This document shows, piece after piece, positions 48,021-63,400 of a DNA stretch of 64,000 bases; the first letter of the stretch is position 1, and each line of letters starts with the position of its first letter. Where the stretch lies: the NCBI GenBank assembly GCA_916613615.1, contig OU744723.1, forward strand, positions 26,248,710-26,312,709, read 5' to 3'. Below the pieces are notes generated by a model, which was not told the origin of the DNA, ran no database searches, and saw nothing but the letters and a program-made list of their open reading frames with translations. Origin of the DNA: Steromphala cineraria. Its lineage: Eukaryota; Mollusca; Gastropoda; Trochida; Trochidae. The translations under genes were made by a program, and so were the position numbers.

Positions 48021-51000
48021 AAACCTTATTTAACCCTAAACCTATCCACTAATGTGACAAAAATGGTGTTTCTTAAAACCTAAGATATTCCGGAAATAAC
48101 AGGCCAAAAAGACTTTTTACATATCAAAACATTGTTCTGACAAAGTTTCAAGAAACAAAAAGCAACTTAACTCACTTTGTGAGCAAAGTGATCGCTAACC
48201 CTTATTTAACCCTAACCCTATCCACTAATGTGACAAAAATGGTGTTTCTTAAAACTGAAGATATTCCGGAAATAACAGGCCAAAAAGACTTTTTACACAA
48301 CAAAACATTGTTCTGACAAAGTTTCAAGAAACAAAAAGCAACTTAACTCACTTTGTAAGCAAAGTGATCGCTAACCCTTATTTAACCCTAAACCTATCCA
48401 CTAATGTGACAAAAATGGTGTCTCTTAAAACTGAAGATATTCCGGAAATAACAGGCCAAAAAGATTTTTTACATATCGAAACATTGTTCTGACAAAGTTT
48501 CAAGAAACAAAAAGCAACTTAACTCACTTTGTGAGCAAAGTGATCGCTAACCCTTATTTAACCCTAACCCTATCCACTAATGTGACAAAAATGGTGTTTC
48601 TTAAAACCTAAGATATTCCGGAAATAACAGGCCAAAAAGACTTTTTACATATCAAAACATTGTTCTGACAAAGTTTCAAGAAACAAAAAGCAACTTAACT
48701 CACTTTGTGAGCAAAGTGATCGCTAACCCTTATTTAACCCTAACCCTATCCAGTAATGTGACAAAAATGGTGTTTCTTAAAACTGAAGATATTCCGGAAA
48801 TAACAGGCCAAAAAGACTTTTTACACAACAAAACATTGTTCTGACAAAGTTTCAAGAAACAAAAAGCAACTTAACTCACTTTGTGACCATGTTGATAGCT
48901 TACCCTTATTTAACCCTAACCCTATCCACTAATGTGAAAAAAATTGTGTTTCTTAGATCTGAAGATATTCCGGAAATAACAGGCCAAAAAGATTTTTTAC
49001 ATATCAAAACATTGTTCTGACAAAGTGTCAAGAAACAAAAAGCAACTTAACTCACTTTGTGACCATGTTGATTGCTAACCCTTATTTAACCCTAACCCTA
49101 TCCACTAATGTGACAAAAATGGTGTTTATTAAACTGAAGATATTCCGTAAAAATAACAGGCCAAAAAGACTATTTACATATTGCAACACTGTTCTGACAA
49201 AGTGTCAAGAAACAAAAAGCAACTTAACTCCCTTTGTGACCATGTTGATCGCTAACCCTTATTTAACCCTAACCCTATCCACTAATGTGACAAAAATGGT
49301 GTTTCTTTAAACTGAAGATATTCCGGAAATAACAGGCCAAAAGACTTTTTACATATCAAAACATTGTTCTGACAAAGTTTCAAGAAATAAAAAGCTACTT
49401 AACTCACTTTGTGAGCATGTTAATCGCTAACCCTTATTAACCCTAACCCTATCCACTAATGTGACAAAAATGGTGTTTCTTAGATCTGAAGATATTCCGG
49501 AAATAACAGGCCAAAAAGACTTTTTACATATCAAAACATTGTTCTGACAAAGTGTCAAGAAACAAAAAGCAACTTAACTCACTTTGTGAGCATGTTGATT
49601 GCTAACCCTTATTTAACCCTAACCCTATCCACTAATGTGACAAAAATGGTGTTTCTTAAAACTGAAGATATTCCGGAAATAACAGGCCAAAAAGACTTTT
49701 TACACATCAAAACATTGTTCTGACAAAGTTTCAAGAAAAAAAAAGCAACTTAACTCACTTTGTGAGCAAAGTGATCGCTAACCCTTATTTAACCCTAACC
49801 CTATCCACTAATGTGACAAAAATGGTGTTTCTTAAAACCTTAGATATTCCGGAAATAACAGGCCAAAAAGACTTTTTACGCATCAAAACCTTGTTCTGAC
49901 AAAGTTTCAAGAAACAAAAAGCAACTTAACTCACTTTGTGAGCATGTTAATCGCTAACCCTTATTTAACCCTAACCCTATCCACTAATTTGACAAAAATG
50001 GTGTTTCTTAGATCTGAAGATATTCCGGAAATAACAGGCCAAAAAGATTTTTTACATATCAAAACATTGTTCTGACAAAGTGTCAAGAAACAAAAAGCAA
50101 CTTAACTCACTTTGTGAGCATGTTGATTGCTAACCCTTATTTAACCCTAACTCTATCCACTAATGTGCCAAAATGGTGTTTATAAAACTGAAGATATTCC
50201 GGAAATAACAGGCCAAAAAAACTTTTTACATATTACGACATTGTTCTGACAAAGTGTCAAGAAACAAACAGCAACTTAACTCACTTTGTGACCATGTTGA
50301 TCGCTAACCCTTATTTAACCCTAACCCTATCCACTAATGTGACAAAAATGGTGTTTCTTTAAACCTAAGATATTCCGGAAATAACAGGCCAAAAGACTTT
50401 TTACATATCAAAACATTGTTCTGACAAAATTTCAAGAAACAAAAAGCAACTTAACTCACTTTGTGAGCATGTTGATCGCTAACCCTTATTTAACCCTAAC
50501 CCTATCTACTAATGTGACAAAAATTGTGTTTCTTAAAACTGAAGATATTCCGGAAATATCAGGCCAAAAAGACTTTTTACACATCAAAACATTGTTCTGA
50601 CAAAGTTTCAAGAAACAAAAAGCAACTTAACTCACTTTGTGAGCATGTTGATTGCTAACCCTTATTTAACCCTAACCCTATCCACTAATGTGACAAAAAT
50701 GGTGTATCTTAAAACCTAAGATATTCCGGAAATAACAGGCCAAAAAGACTTTTTACACATCAAAACATTGTTCTGACAAAGTTTCAAGAAACAAAAAGCA
50801 ACTTAACTCACTTTGTGAGCATGTTGATCGCTAAACCTTATTTAACCCTAAACCTATCCACTAATTTGACAAAAATGGTGTTTCTTAGATCTGAAGATAT
50901 TCCGGAAATAACAGGCCAAAAAGACTTTTTACATATTACAACATTGTTCTGACAAAGTTTCAAGAAACTAAAAGCAACTTAACTCACTTTGTGAGCAAAG

Positions 51001-54000
51001 TGATCGCTAACCCTTATTTAACCCTAACCCTATCCACTAATGTAACAAAAATGGTGTTTCTTAAAACCTAAGATATTCCGGAAATAACAGGCCAAAAAGA
51101 CTTTTTACACATCAAAACATTGTTCTGACAAAGTTTCAAGAAACAAAAAGCAACTTAACTCACTTTGTGAGCATGTTGATCGCTAACCCTTATTTAACCC
51201 TAAACCTAACCACTAATTTGACAAAAATGGTGTTTCTTAGATCTGAAGATATTCCGGAAATAACAGGCCAAAAAGATTTTTTACATATCAAAACATTGTT
51301 CTGACAAAGTGTCAAGAAACAAAAAGCAACTTAACTCACTTTGTGAGCATGTTGATTGCTAACCCTTATTTAACCCTAATTCTATCCACTAATGTGCCAA
51401 AATGGTGTTTATAAAACTGAAGATATTCCGGAAATAACAGGCCAAAAAAACTTTTTACATATTACGACATTGTTCTGACAAAGTGTCAAGAAACAAAAAG
51501 CAACTTAACTCACTTTGTGACCATGTTGATCGCTAACCCTTATTTAACCCTAACCCTATCCACTAATGTGACAAAAATGGTGTTTCTTTAAACCTAAGAT
51601 ATTCCGGAAATAACAGGCCAAAAGACTTTTTACATATCAAAACATTGTTCTGACAAAGTTTCAAGAAACAAAAAGCAACTTAACTCACTTTGTGAGCATG
51701 TTGATCGCTAACCCTTATTTAACCCTAACCCTATCTACTAATGTGACAAAAATGGTGTTTCTTAAAACTGAAGATATTCCGGAAATATCAGGCCAAAAAG
51801 ACTTTTTACACATCAAAACATTGTTCTGACAAAGTTTCAAGAAACAAAAAGCAACTTAACTCACTTTGTGAGCATGTTGATTGCTAACCCTTATTTAACC
51901 CTAACCCTATCCACTAATGTGACAAAAATGGTGTTTATAAAACTGAAGATATTCCGGAAATAACAGGCCAAAAAGACTTTTTACACATCAAAACATTGTT
52001 CTGACAAAGTTTCAAGAAACAAAAAGCAACTTAACTCACTTTGTGAGCATGTTGATCGCTAAACCTTATTTAACCCTAAACCTATCCACTAATTTGACAA
52101 AAATGGTGTTTCTTAGATCTGAAGATATTCCGGAAATAACAGGCCAAAAAGACTTTTTACATATTACAACATTGTTCTGACAAAGTTTCAAGAAACTAAA
52201 AGCAACTTAACTCACTTTGTGAGCAAAGTGATCGCTAACCCTTATTTAACCCTAACCCTATCCACTAATGTAACAAAAATGGTGTTTCTTAAAACCTAAG
52301 ATATTCCGGAAATAACAGGCCAAAAAGACTTTTTACACATCAAAACATTGTTCTGACAAAGTTTCAAGAAACAAAAAGCAACTTAACTCACTTTGTGAGC
52401 ATGTTGATCGCTAACCCTTATTTAACCCTAAACCTAACCACTAATTTGACAAAAATGGTGTTTCTTAGATCTGAAGATATTCCGGAAATAACAGGCCAAA
52501 AAGACTTTTTACATATCAAAACATTGTTCTGACAAAGTGTCAAGAAACAAAAAGCAACTTAACTCACTTTGTGACCATGTTGATTGCTAACCCTTATTTA
52601 ACCCTAACCCTATCCACTAATGTGACAAAAATGGTGTTTATAAAACTGAAGATATTCCGGAAATAACAGGCCAAAAAGACTTTTTTCATAATTACAACAT
52701 TGTTCTGACAAAGTGTCAAGAAACAAAAAGCAACTTAACTCACTCTGTGACCATGTTGATCGCTAACCCTTATTTAACCCTAACCCTATCCACTAATGTG
52801 ACAAAAATGGTGTTTCTTTAAACCTAAGATATTCCGGAAATAACAGGCAAAAAGACTTTTTACATATCAAAACATTGTTCTGACAAAGTTTCAAGAAACA
52901 AAAAGAAACTTAACTCACTTTGTGAGCATGTTGATCGCTAACCCTTATTTAACCCTAACCCTATCTACTAATGTGACAAAAATTGTGTTTCTTAAAACTG
53001 AAGATATTCCGGAAATAACAGGCCAAAAAGACGTTTTACACATCAAAACATTGTTCTGACAAAGTTTCAAGAAACAAAAAGCAACTTAACTCACTTTGTG
53101 AGCATGTTGATTGCTAACCCTTATTTAACCCTAACCCTATCAACTAATGTGACAAAATTTGTGTTTATAAAACTGAAGATATTCCGGAAATAACAGGCCA
53201 AAAAGACTTTTTACATATTACAACATTGTTCTGACAAAGTGTCAAGAAACAAAAAGCAACTTAACTCACTTTGTGACCATGTTGATCGCTAACCCTTATT
53301 TAACCCTAACCCTATCCACTAATGTGACAAAAATGGTGTTTCTTTAAACTGAAGATATTCCGGAAATAACAGGCCAAAAGACTTTTTACATATCAAAACA
53401 TTGTTCTGACAAAGTTTCAAGAAACAAAAAGCAACTTGACTCACTTTGTGAGCATGTTGATCGCTAACCCTTATTTAACCCTAACCCTATCCACTAATGT
53501 GCCAAAAATGGTGTTTCTTAAAACTGAAGATATTCCGGGAATAACAGGCCAAAAGACTTTTTACATATCAAAACATTGTTCTGACAAAGTTTCAAGAAAC
53601 TAAAAGCAACTTAACTCACTTTGTGAGCAAAGTGATCGCTAACCCTTATTTAACCCTAACCCTATCCACTAATGTAACAAAAATGGTGTTTCTTAAAACC
53701 TAAGATATTCCGGAAATAACAGGCCAAAAAGACTTTTTACACATCAAAACATTGTTCTGACAAAGTTTCAAGAAAGAAAAAGCAACTTAACTCACTTTGT
53801 GAGCATGTTGATCGCTAACCCTTATTTAACCCTAAACCTAACCACTAATTTGACAAAAATGGTGTTTCTTAGATCTGAAGATATTCCGGAAATAACAGGC
53901 CAAAAAGACTTTTTACATATCAAAACATTGTTCTGACAAAGTGTCAAGAAACAAAAAGCAACTTAACTCACTTTGTGACCATGTTAATTGCTAACCCTTA

Positions 54001-54449
54001 TTTAACCCTAACCCTATCCACTAATGTGACAAAAATGGTGTTTATAAAACTGAAGATATTCCGGAAATAACAGGCCAAAAAGACTTTTTTCATAATTACA
54101 ACATTGTTCTGACAAAGTGTCAAGAAACAAAGAGCAACTTAACTCACTTTGTGAGCATGTTGATTGCTAACCCTTATTTAACCCTAACCCTATCAACTAA
54201 TGTGACAAAATTTGTGTTTATAAAACTGAAGATATTCCGGAAATAACAGGCCAAAAAGACTTTTTACATATTACAACATTGTTCTGACAAAGTGTCAAGA
54301 AACAAAAAGCAACTTACATGTAACTCACTTTGTGACCATGTTGATCGCTAACCCTTATTTAACCCTAACCCTATCCACTAATGTGACAAAAATGGTGTTT
54401 CTTTAAACTGAAGATATTCCGGAAATAACAGGCCAAAAGACTTTTTACA

Positions 54450-57400
54450 TATCAAAACATTGTTCTGACAAAGTTTCAAAAAACAAAAAGCAACTTGACT
54501 CACTTTGTGAGCATGTTGATCGCTAACCCTTATTTAACCCTAACCCTATCCACTAATGTGCCAAAAATGGTGTTTCTTAAAACTGAAGATATTCCGGAAA
54601 TAACAGGCCAAAAAGACTTTTTACACATCAAAACATTGTTCTGACAAAGTTTCAAGAAACAAAAAGCAACTTAACTCACTCTGTGAGCATGTTGATCGCT
54701 AACCCTTATTTAACCCTAACCCTATCCACTAATGTGACAAAAATGGTGTTTCTTTAAACTGAAGATATTCCGGAAATAACAGGCCAAAAGACTTTTTACA
54801 TATCAAAACATTGTTCTGACAAAGTTTCAAGAAACAAAAAGCAACTTGACTCACTTTGTGAGCATGTTGATCGCTAACCCTTATTTAACCCTAACCCTAT
54901 CCACTAATGTGCCAAAAATGGTGTTTATAAAACTGAAGATATTCCGGAAATAACAGGCCAAAAAGACTTTTTACACATCAAAACATTGTTCTGACAAAGT
55001 TTCAAGAAACAAAAAGCAACTTAACTCACTTTGTGAGCAAAGTGATCGCTAACCCTTATTTAACCCTAACCCTATCCACTAATTTGACAAAAATGGTGTT
55101 TCTCAAAACTGAAGATATTCCGGGAAAAACAGACCAAAAAGACATTTTACATATCAAAACATTGTTTTGACAAAGTTTCAAGAAACAAAAAACAACTTAA
55201 CTCACTTTGTGAGCATGTTGATCGCTAACCCTTATTTAACCCTAACCCTATCCACTAATGTGACAAAAATGGTGTTTCTTAAAACTGAAGATATTCCGGA
55301 AATAACAGGTCAAAAAGACTTTTTACACATCAAAACATTGTTCTGACAAAGTGTCAAGAAAAAAAAGCAACTTAACTCACTTTGTGAGCAAAGTGATCGC
55401 TAACCCTTATTTAACCCTAACCCTATCCACTAATGTGACAAAATTGGTGTTTCTTAAAACTGAAGATATTCCGGAAATAACAGGCCAAAAAGACTTTTTA
55501 CACATCAAAACATTGTTCTGACAAAGTTTCAAGAAACAAAAAGCAACTTAACTCACTTTGTGAGCATGTTGATCGCTAACCCTTATCTAACCCTACCGCT
55601 ATCCACTAATTTGACAAAAATGGTGTTTCTTAGATCTGAAAATATTCCGGAAATAACAGGCCAAAAAGACTTTTTACATATCAAAACATTGTTCTGACAA
55701 AGTGTCAAGAAACAAAAAGCAACTTAACTCACTTTGTGAGCAAAGTCATCGCTAACCCTTATTTAACCCTAACCCTTTCCACTAATGTGACAAAAATGGT
55801 GTTTCTTAAAACTGAAGATATCCCGGAAATAACAGGCCAAAAAGACTTTTTACACATCAAAACATTGTTCTGACAAAGTGTCAAGAAACAAAAAGCAACT
55901 TAAATCACTTTGTGACCATGTTGATTGCTAACCCTTATTTAACCCTAACCCTATCCACTAATGTGACAAAAATGGTGTTTATAAAACTGAAGATATTCCG
56001 GAAATAACAGGCCAAAAAGACTTTTTACATATCAAAACAATGTTCTGACAAAGTGTCAAGAAACAAAAAACAACTTAACTCACTTTGTGACCATGTTGAT
56101 CGCTAACCCTTATTTAACCATAACCCTATCCACTAATGTGACAAAAATGGTGTTTCTTTGATCTGAAGATATTCCGGAAATAACAGGCCAAAAAGACTTT
56201 TTACATATCAAAACATTGTTCTGACAAAGTGTCAAGAAACAAAAAGCAACTTAACTCACTTTGTGACCATGTTGATCGCTAACCCTTATTTAACCCTAAC
56301 CCTATCAACTAATGTGAAAAAAATGGTGTTTCTTAGATCTGAAGATATTCCAGAAATAACAGGCCAAAAAGATTTTTTACATATCAAAACATTGTTCTGA
56401 CAAAGTGTCAAGAAACAAAAAGCAACTTAACTCACTTTGTGACAATGTTAATCGCTAACCCTTATTTAACCCTAACCCTATCCACTAATTTGACAAAAAT
56501 GGTGTTTCTTAGATCTGAAGATATTCCGGAAATAACAGGCCAAAAAGATTTTTTACATATCAAAACATTGTTCTGACAAAGTGTCAAGAAACAAAAAGCA
56601 ACTTAACTCACTTTGTGAGCATGTTGATTGCTAACCCTTATTTAACCCTAACTCTATCCACTAATGTGCCAAAATGGTGTTTATAAAACTGAAGATTTTC
56701 CGGAAATAACAGGCCAAAAAAACTTTTTACATATTACGACATTGTTCTGACAAAGTGTCAAGAAACAAAAAGCAACTTAACTCACTTTGTGACCATGTTG
56801 ATCGCTAACCCTTATTTAACCCTAACCCTATCCACTAATGTGACAAAAATGGTGTTTCTTTAAACCTAAGATATTCCGGAAATAACAGGCCAAAAGACTT
56901 TTTACATATCAAAACATTGTTCTGACAAAGTTTCAAGAAACAAAAAGCAACTTAACTCACTTTGTGAGCATGTTGATCGCTAACCCTTATTTAACCCTAA
57001 CCCTATCTACTAATGTGACAAAAATGGTGTTTCTTAAAACTGAAGATATTCCGGAAATATCAGGCCAAAAAGACTTTTTACACATCAAAACATTGTTCTG
57101 ACAAAGTTTCAAGAAACAAAAAGCAACTTAACTCACTTTGTGAGCATGTTGATTGCTAACCCTTATTTAACCCTAACCCTATCCACTAATGTGACAAAAA
57201 TGGTGTTTATAAAACTGAAGATATTCCGGAAATAACAGGCCAAAAAGACTTTTTACACATCAAAACATTGTTCTGACAAAGTTTCAAGAAACAAAAAGCA
57301 ACTTAACTCACTCTGTGAGCATGTTGATCGCTAACCCTTATTTAACCCTAACCCTATCCACTAATGTGACAAAAATGGTGTATCTTAAAACCTAAGATAT

Positions 57401-60400
57401 TCCGGAAATAACAGGCCAAAAAGACTTTTTACACATCAAAACATTGTTCTGACAAAGTTTCAAGAAACAAAAAGCAACTTAACTCACTTTGTGAGCATGT
57501 TGATCGCTAAACCTTATTTAACCCTAAACCTATCCACTAATTTGACAAAAATGGTGTTTCTTAGATCTGAAGATATTCCGGAAATAACATGCCAAAAAGA
57601 CTTTTTACATATTACAACATTGTTCTGACAAAGTTTCAAGAAACTAAAAGCAACTTAACTCACTTTGTGAGCAAAGTGATCGCTAACCCTTATTTAACCC
57701 TAACCCTATCCACTAATGTAACACAAATGGTGTTACTTAAAACCTAAGATATTCCGGAAATAACAGGCCTAAAAGACTTTTTACACATCAAAACATTGTT
57801 CTGACAAAGTTTCAAGAAACAAAAAGCAACTTAACTCACTTTGTGAGCATGTTGATCGCTAACCCTTATTTAACCCTAAACCTAACCACTAATTTGACAA
57901 AAATGGTGTTTCTTAGATCTGAAGATATTCCGGAAATAACAGGCCAAAAAGACTTTTTACATATCAAAACATTGTTCTGACAAAGTGTCAAGAAACAAAA
58001 AGCAACTTAACTCACTTTGTGACCATGTTGATTGCTAACCCTTATTTAACCCTAACCCTATCCACTAATGTGACAAAAATGGTGTTTATAAAACTGAAGT
58101 TATTCCGGAAATAACAGGCCAAAAAGACTTTTTTCATAATTACAACATTGTTCTGACAAAGTGTCAAGAAACAAAAAGCAACTTAACTCACTTTGTGACC
58201 ATGTTGATCGCTAACCCTTATTTAACCCTAACCCTATCCACTAATGTGACAAAAATGGTGTTTCTTTAAACCTAAGATATTCCGGAAATAACAGGCAAAA
58301 AGACTTTTTACATATCAAAACATTGTTCTGACAAAGTTTCAAGAAACAAAGAGAAACTTAACTCACTTTGTGAGCATGTTGATCGCTAACCCTTATTTAA
58401 CCCTAACCCTATCTACTAATGTGACAAAATTTGTGTTTATAAAACTGAAGATATTCCGGAAATAACAGGCCAAAAAGACTTTTTACATATTACAACATTG
58501 TTCTGACAAAGTGTCAAGAAACAAAAAGCAACTTAACTCACTTTGTGACCATGTTGATCGCTAACCCTTATTTAACCCTAACCCTATCCACTAATGTGAC
58601 AAAAATGGTGTTTCTTTAAACTGAAGATATTCCGGAAATAACAGGCCAAAAGACTTTTTACATATCAAAACATTGTTCTGACAAAGTTTCAAGAAACAAG
58701 AAGCAACTTGACTCACTTTGTGAGCATGTTGATCGCTAACCCTTATTTAACCCTAACCCTATCCACTAATGTGCCAAAAATGGTGTTTCTTAAAACTGAA
58801 GATATTCCGGGAATAACAGGCCAAAAGACTTTTTACATATCAAACCATTGTTCTGACAAAGTTTCAAGAAACTAAAAGCAACTTAACTCACTTTGTGAGC
58901 AAAGTGCTCGCTAACCCTTATTTAACCCTAACCCTATCCACTAATGTAACAAAAATGGTGTTTCTTAAAACCTAAGATATTCCGGAAATAACAGGCCAAA
59001 AAGACTTTTTACACATCAAAACATTGTTCTGACAAAGTTTCAAGAAACAAAAAGCAACTTAACTCACTTTGTGAGCATGTTGATCGCTAACCCTTATTTA
59101 ACCCTAAACCTAACCACTAATTTGACAAAAATGGTGTTTCTTAGATCTGAAGATATTCCGGAAATAACAGGCCAAAAATACTTTTTTCATAATTACAACA
59201 TTGTTCTGACAAAGTGTCAAGAAACAAAAAGCAACTTAACTCACTTTGTGACCATGTTGATCGCTAACCCTTATTTAACCCTAACCCTATCCACTAATGT
59301 GACAAAAATGGTGTTTCTTTAAACCTAAGATATTCCGGAAATAACAGGCAAAAAGACTTTTTACATATCAAAACATTGTTCTGACAAAGTTTCAAGAAAC
59401 AAAAAGAAACTTAACTCACTTTGTGAGCATGTTGATCGCTAACCCTTATTTAACCCTAACCCTATCTACTAATGTGACAAAAATTGTGTTTCTTAAAACT
59501 GAAGATATTCCGGAAATAACAGGCCAAAAAGACTTTTTACATATTACAACATTGTTCTGACAAAGTGTCAAGAAACAAAAAGCAACTTAACTCACTTTGT
59601 GACCATGTTGATCGCTAACCCTTATTTAACCCTAACCCTATCCACTAATGTGACAAAAATGGTGTTTCTTTAAACTGAAGATATTCCGGAAATAACAGGC
59701 CAAAAGACTTTTTACATATCAAAACATTGTTCTGACAAAGTTTCAAGAAACAAAAAGCAACTTGACTCACTTTGTGAGCATGTTGATCGCTAACCCTTAT
59801 TTAACCCTAACCCTATCCACTAATGTGCCAAAAATGGTGTTTCTTAAAACTGAAGATATTCCGGGAATAACAGGCCAAAAGACTTTTTACATATCAAACC
59901 ATTGTTCTGACAAAGTTTCAAGAAACTAAAAGCAACTTAACTCACTTTGTGAGCAAAGTGCTCGCTAACCCTTATTTAACCCTAACCCTATCCACTAATG
60001 TAACAAAAATGGTGTTTCTTAAAACCTAAGATATTCCGGAAATAACAGGCCAAAAAGACTTTTTACACATCAAAACATTGTTCTGACAAAGTTTCAAGAA
60101 ACAAAAAGCAACTTAACTCACTTTGTGAGCATGTTGATCGCTAACCCTTATTTAACCCTAAACCTAACCACTAATTTGACAAAAATGGTGTTTCTTAGAT
60201 CTGAAGATATTCCGGAAATAACAGGCCAAAAATACTTTTTTCATAATTACAACATTGTTCTGACAAAGTGTCAAGAAACAAAAAGCAACTTAACTTACTT
60301 TGTGACCATGTTGATCGCTAACCCTTATTTAACCCTAACCCTATCCACTAATGTGACAAAAATGGTGTTTCTTTAAACCTAAGATATTCCGGAAATAACA

Positions 60401-63400
60401 GGCAAAAAGACTTTTTACATATCAAAACATTGTTCTGACAAAGTTTCAAGAAACAAAAAGAAACTTAACTCACTTTGTGAGCATGTTGATCGCTAACCCT
60501 TATTTAACCCTAACCCTATCTACTAATGTGACAAAAATTGTGTTTCTTAAAACTGAAGATATTCCGGAAATAACAGGCCAAAAAGACGTTTTACATATCA
60601 AAACATTGTTCTGACAAAGTTTCAAGAAACAAAAAGCTACTTAACTCACTTTGTGAGCATGTTGATTGCTAACCCTTATTTAACCCTAACCCTATCAACT
60701 AATGTGACAAAATTTGTGTTTATAAAACTGAAGATATTCCGGAAATAACAGGCCAAAAAGACTTTTTACATATTACAACATTGTTCTGACAAAGTGTCAA
60801 GAAACAAAAAGCAACTTACATGTAACTCACTTTGTGACCATGTTGATCGCTAACCCTTATTTAACCCTAACCCTATCCACTAATGTGACAAAAATGGTGT
60901 TTCTTTAAACTGAAGATATTCCGGAAATAACAGGCCAAAAGACTTTTTACATATCAAAACATTGTTCTGACAAAGTTTCAAGAAACAAAAAGCAACTTGA
61001 CTCACGTTGTGAGCATGTTGATCGCTAACCCTTATTTAACCCTAACCCTATCCACTAATGTGCCAAAAATGGTGTTTATAAAACTGAAGATATTCCGGAA
61101 ATAACAGGCCAAAAAGACTTTTTACACATCAAAACATTGTTCTGACAAAGTTTCAAGAAACAAAAAGCAACTTAACTCACTTTGTGAGCAAAGTGATCGC
61201 TAACCCTTATTTAACCCTAACCCTATCCACTAATTTGACAAAAATGGTGTTTCTCAAAACTGAAGATATTCCGGGAAAAACAGACCAAAAAGACATTTTA
61301 CATATCAAAACATTGTTTTGACAAAGTTTCAAGAAACAAAAAACAACTTAACTCACTTTGTGAGCATGTTGATCGCTAACCCTTATTTAACCCTAACCCT
61401 ATCCACTAATGTGACAAAAATGGTGTTTCTTAAAACTGAAGATATTCCGGAAATAACAGGCCAAAAAGACTTTTTACACATCAAAACATTGTTCTGACAA
61501 AGTGTCAAGAAAAAAAAGCAACTTAACTCACTTTGTGAGCAAAGTGATCGCTAACCCTTATTTAACCCTAACCCTATCCACTAATGTGACAAAATTGGTG
61601 TTTCTTAAAACTGAAGATATTCCGGAAATAACAGGCCAAAAAGTCTTTTTACACATCAAAACATTGTTCTGACAAAGTTTCAAGAAACAAAAAGCAACTT
61701 AACTCACTTTGTGAGCATGTTGATCGCTAACCCTTATCTAACCCTACCGCTATCCACTAATTTGACAAAAATGGTGTTTCTTAGATCTGAAAATATTCCG
61801 GAAATAACAGGCCAAAAAGACTTTTTACATATCAAAACATTGTTCTGACAAAGTGTCAAGAAACAAAAAGCAACTTAACTCACTTTGTGAGCAAAGTCAT
61901 CGCTCACCCTTATTTAACCCTAACCCTATCCACTAATGTGACAAAAATGGTGTTTCTTAAAACTGAAGATATTCCGGAAATAACAGGCCAAAAAGACTTT
62001 TTACACATCAAAACATTGTTCTGACAAAGTGTCAAGAAACAAAAAGCAACTTAACTCACTTTGTGACCATGTTGATTGCTAACCCTTATTTAACCCTAAC
62101 CCTATCCACTAATGTGACAAAAATGGTGTTTATAAAACTGAAGATATTCCGGAAATAACAGGCCAAAAAGACTTTTTACATATCAAAACAATGTTCTGAC
62201 AAAGTGTCAAGAAACAAAAAGCAACTTAACTCACTTTGTGAGCATGTTGATCGCTAACCCTTATCTAACCCTACCGCTATCCACTAATTTGACAAAAATG
62301 GTGTTTCTTTAAACTGAAGATATTCCGGAAATAACAGGCCAAAAGACTTTTTACATATCAAAACATTGTTCTGACAAAGTTTCAAGAAACAAAAAGCAAC
62401 TTGACTCACTTTGTGAGCATGTTGATCGCTAACCCTTATTTAACCCTAACCCTATCCACTAATGTGCCAAAAATGGTGTTTCTTAAAACTGAAGATATTC
62501 CGGAAATAACAGGCCAAAAAGACTTTTTACACATCAAAACATTGTTCTGACAAAGTTTCAAGAAACAAAAAGCAACTTAACTCACTCTGTGAGCATGTTG
62601 ATCGCTAACCCTTATTTAACCCTAACCCTATCCACTAATGTGACAAAAATGGTGTTTCTTTAAACTGAAGATATTCCGGAAATAACAGGCCAAAAGACTT
62701 TTTACATATCAAAACATTGTTCTGACAAAGTTTCAAGAAACAAAAAGCAACTTGACTCACTTTGTGAGCATGTTGATCGCTAACCCTTATTTAACCCTAA
62801 CCCTATCCACTAATGTGCCAAAAATGGTGTTTATAAAACTGAAGATATTCCGGAAATAACAGGCCAAAAAGACTTTTTACACATCAAAACATTGTTCTGA
62901 CAAAGTTTCAAGAAACAAAAAGCAACTTAACTCACTTTGTGAGCAAAGTGATCGCTAACCCTTATTTAACCCTAACCCTATCCACTAATTTGACAAAAAT
63001 GGTGTTTCTCAAAACTGAAGATATTCCGGGAAAAACAGACCAAAAAGACATTTTACATATCAAAACATTGTTTTGACAAAGTTTCAAGAAACAAAAAACA
63101 ACTTAACTCACTTTGTGAGCATGTTGATCGCTAACCCTTATTTAACCCTAACCCTATCCACTAATGTGACAAAAATGGTGTTTCTTAAAACTGAAGATAT
63201 TCCGGAAATAACAGGCCAAAAAGACTTTTTACACATCAAAACATTGTTCTGACAAAGTGTCAAGAAAAAAAAGCAACTTAACTCACTTTGTGAGCAAAGT
63301 GATCGCTAACCCTTATTTAACCCTAACCCTATCCACTAATGTGACAAAATTGGTGTTTCTTAAAACTGAAGATATTCCGGAAATAACAGGCCAAAAAGAC

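Noticed and set aside
25305..60376. Recurring open frames of 63-83 codons in the satellite
   Set aside because: They differ only through the chance loss of stops in individual units, repeat with the higher-order copies, and have no start context or known domain.
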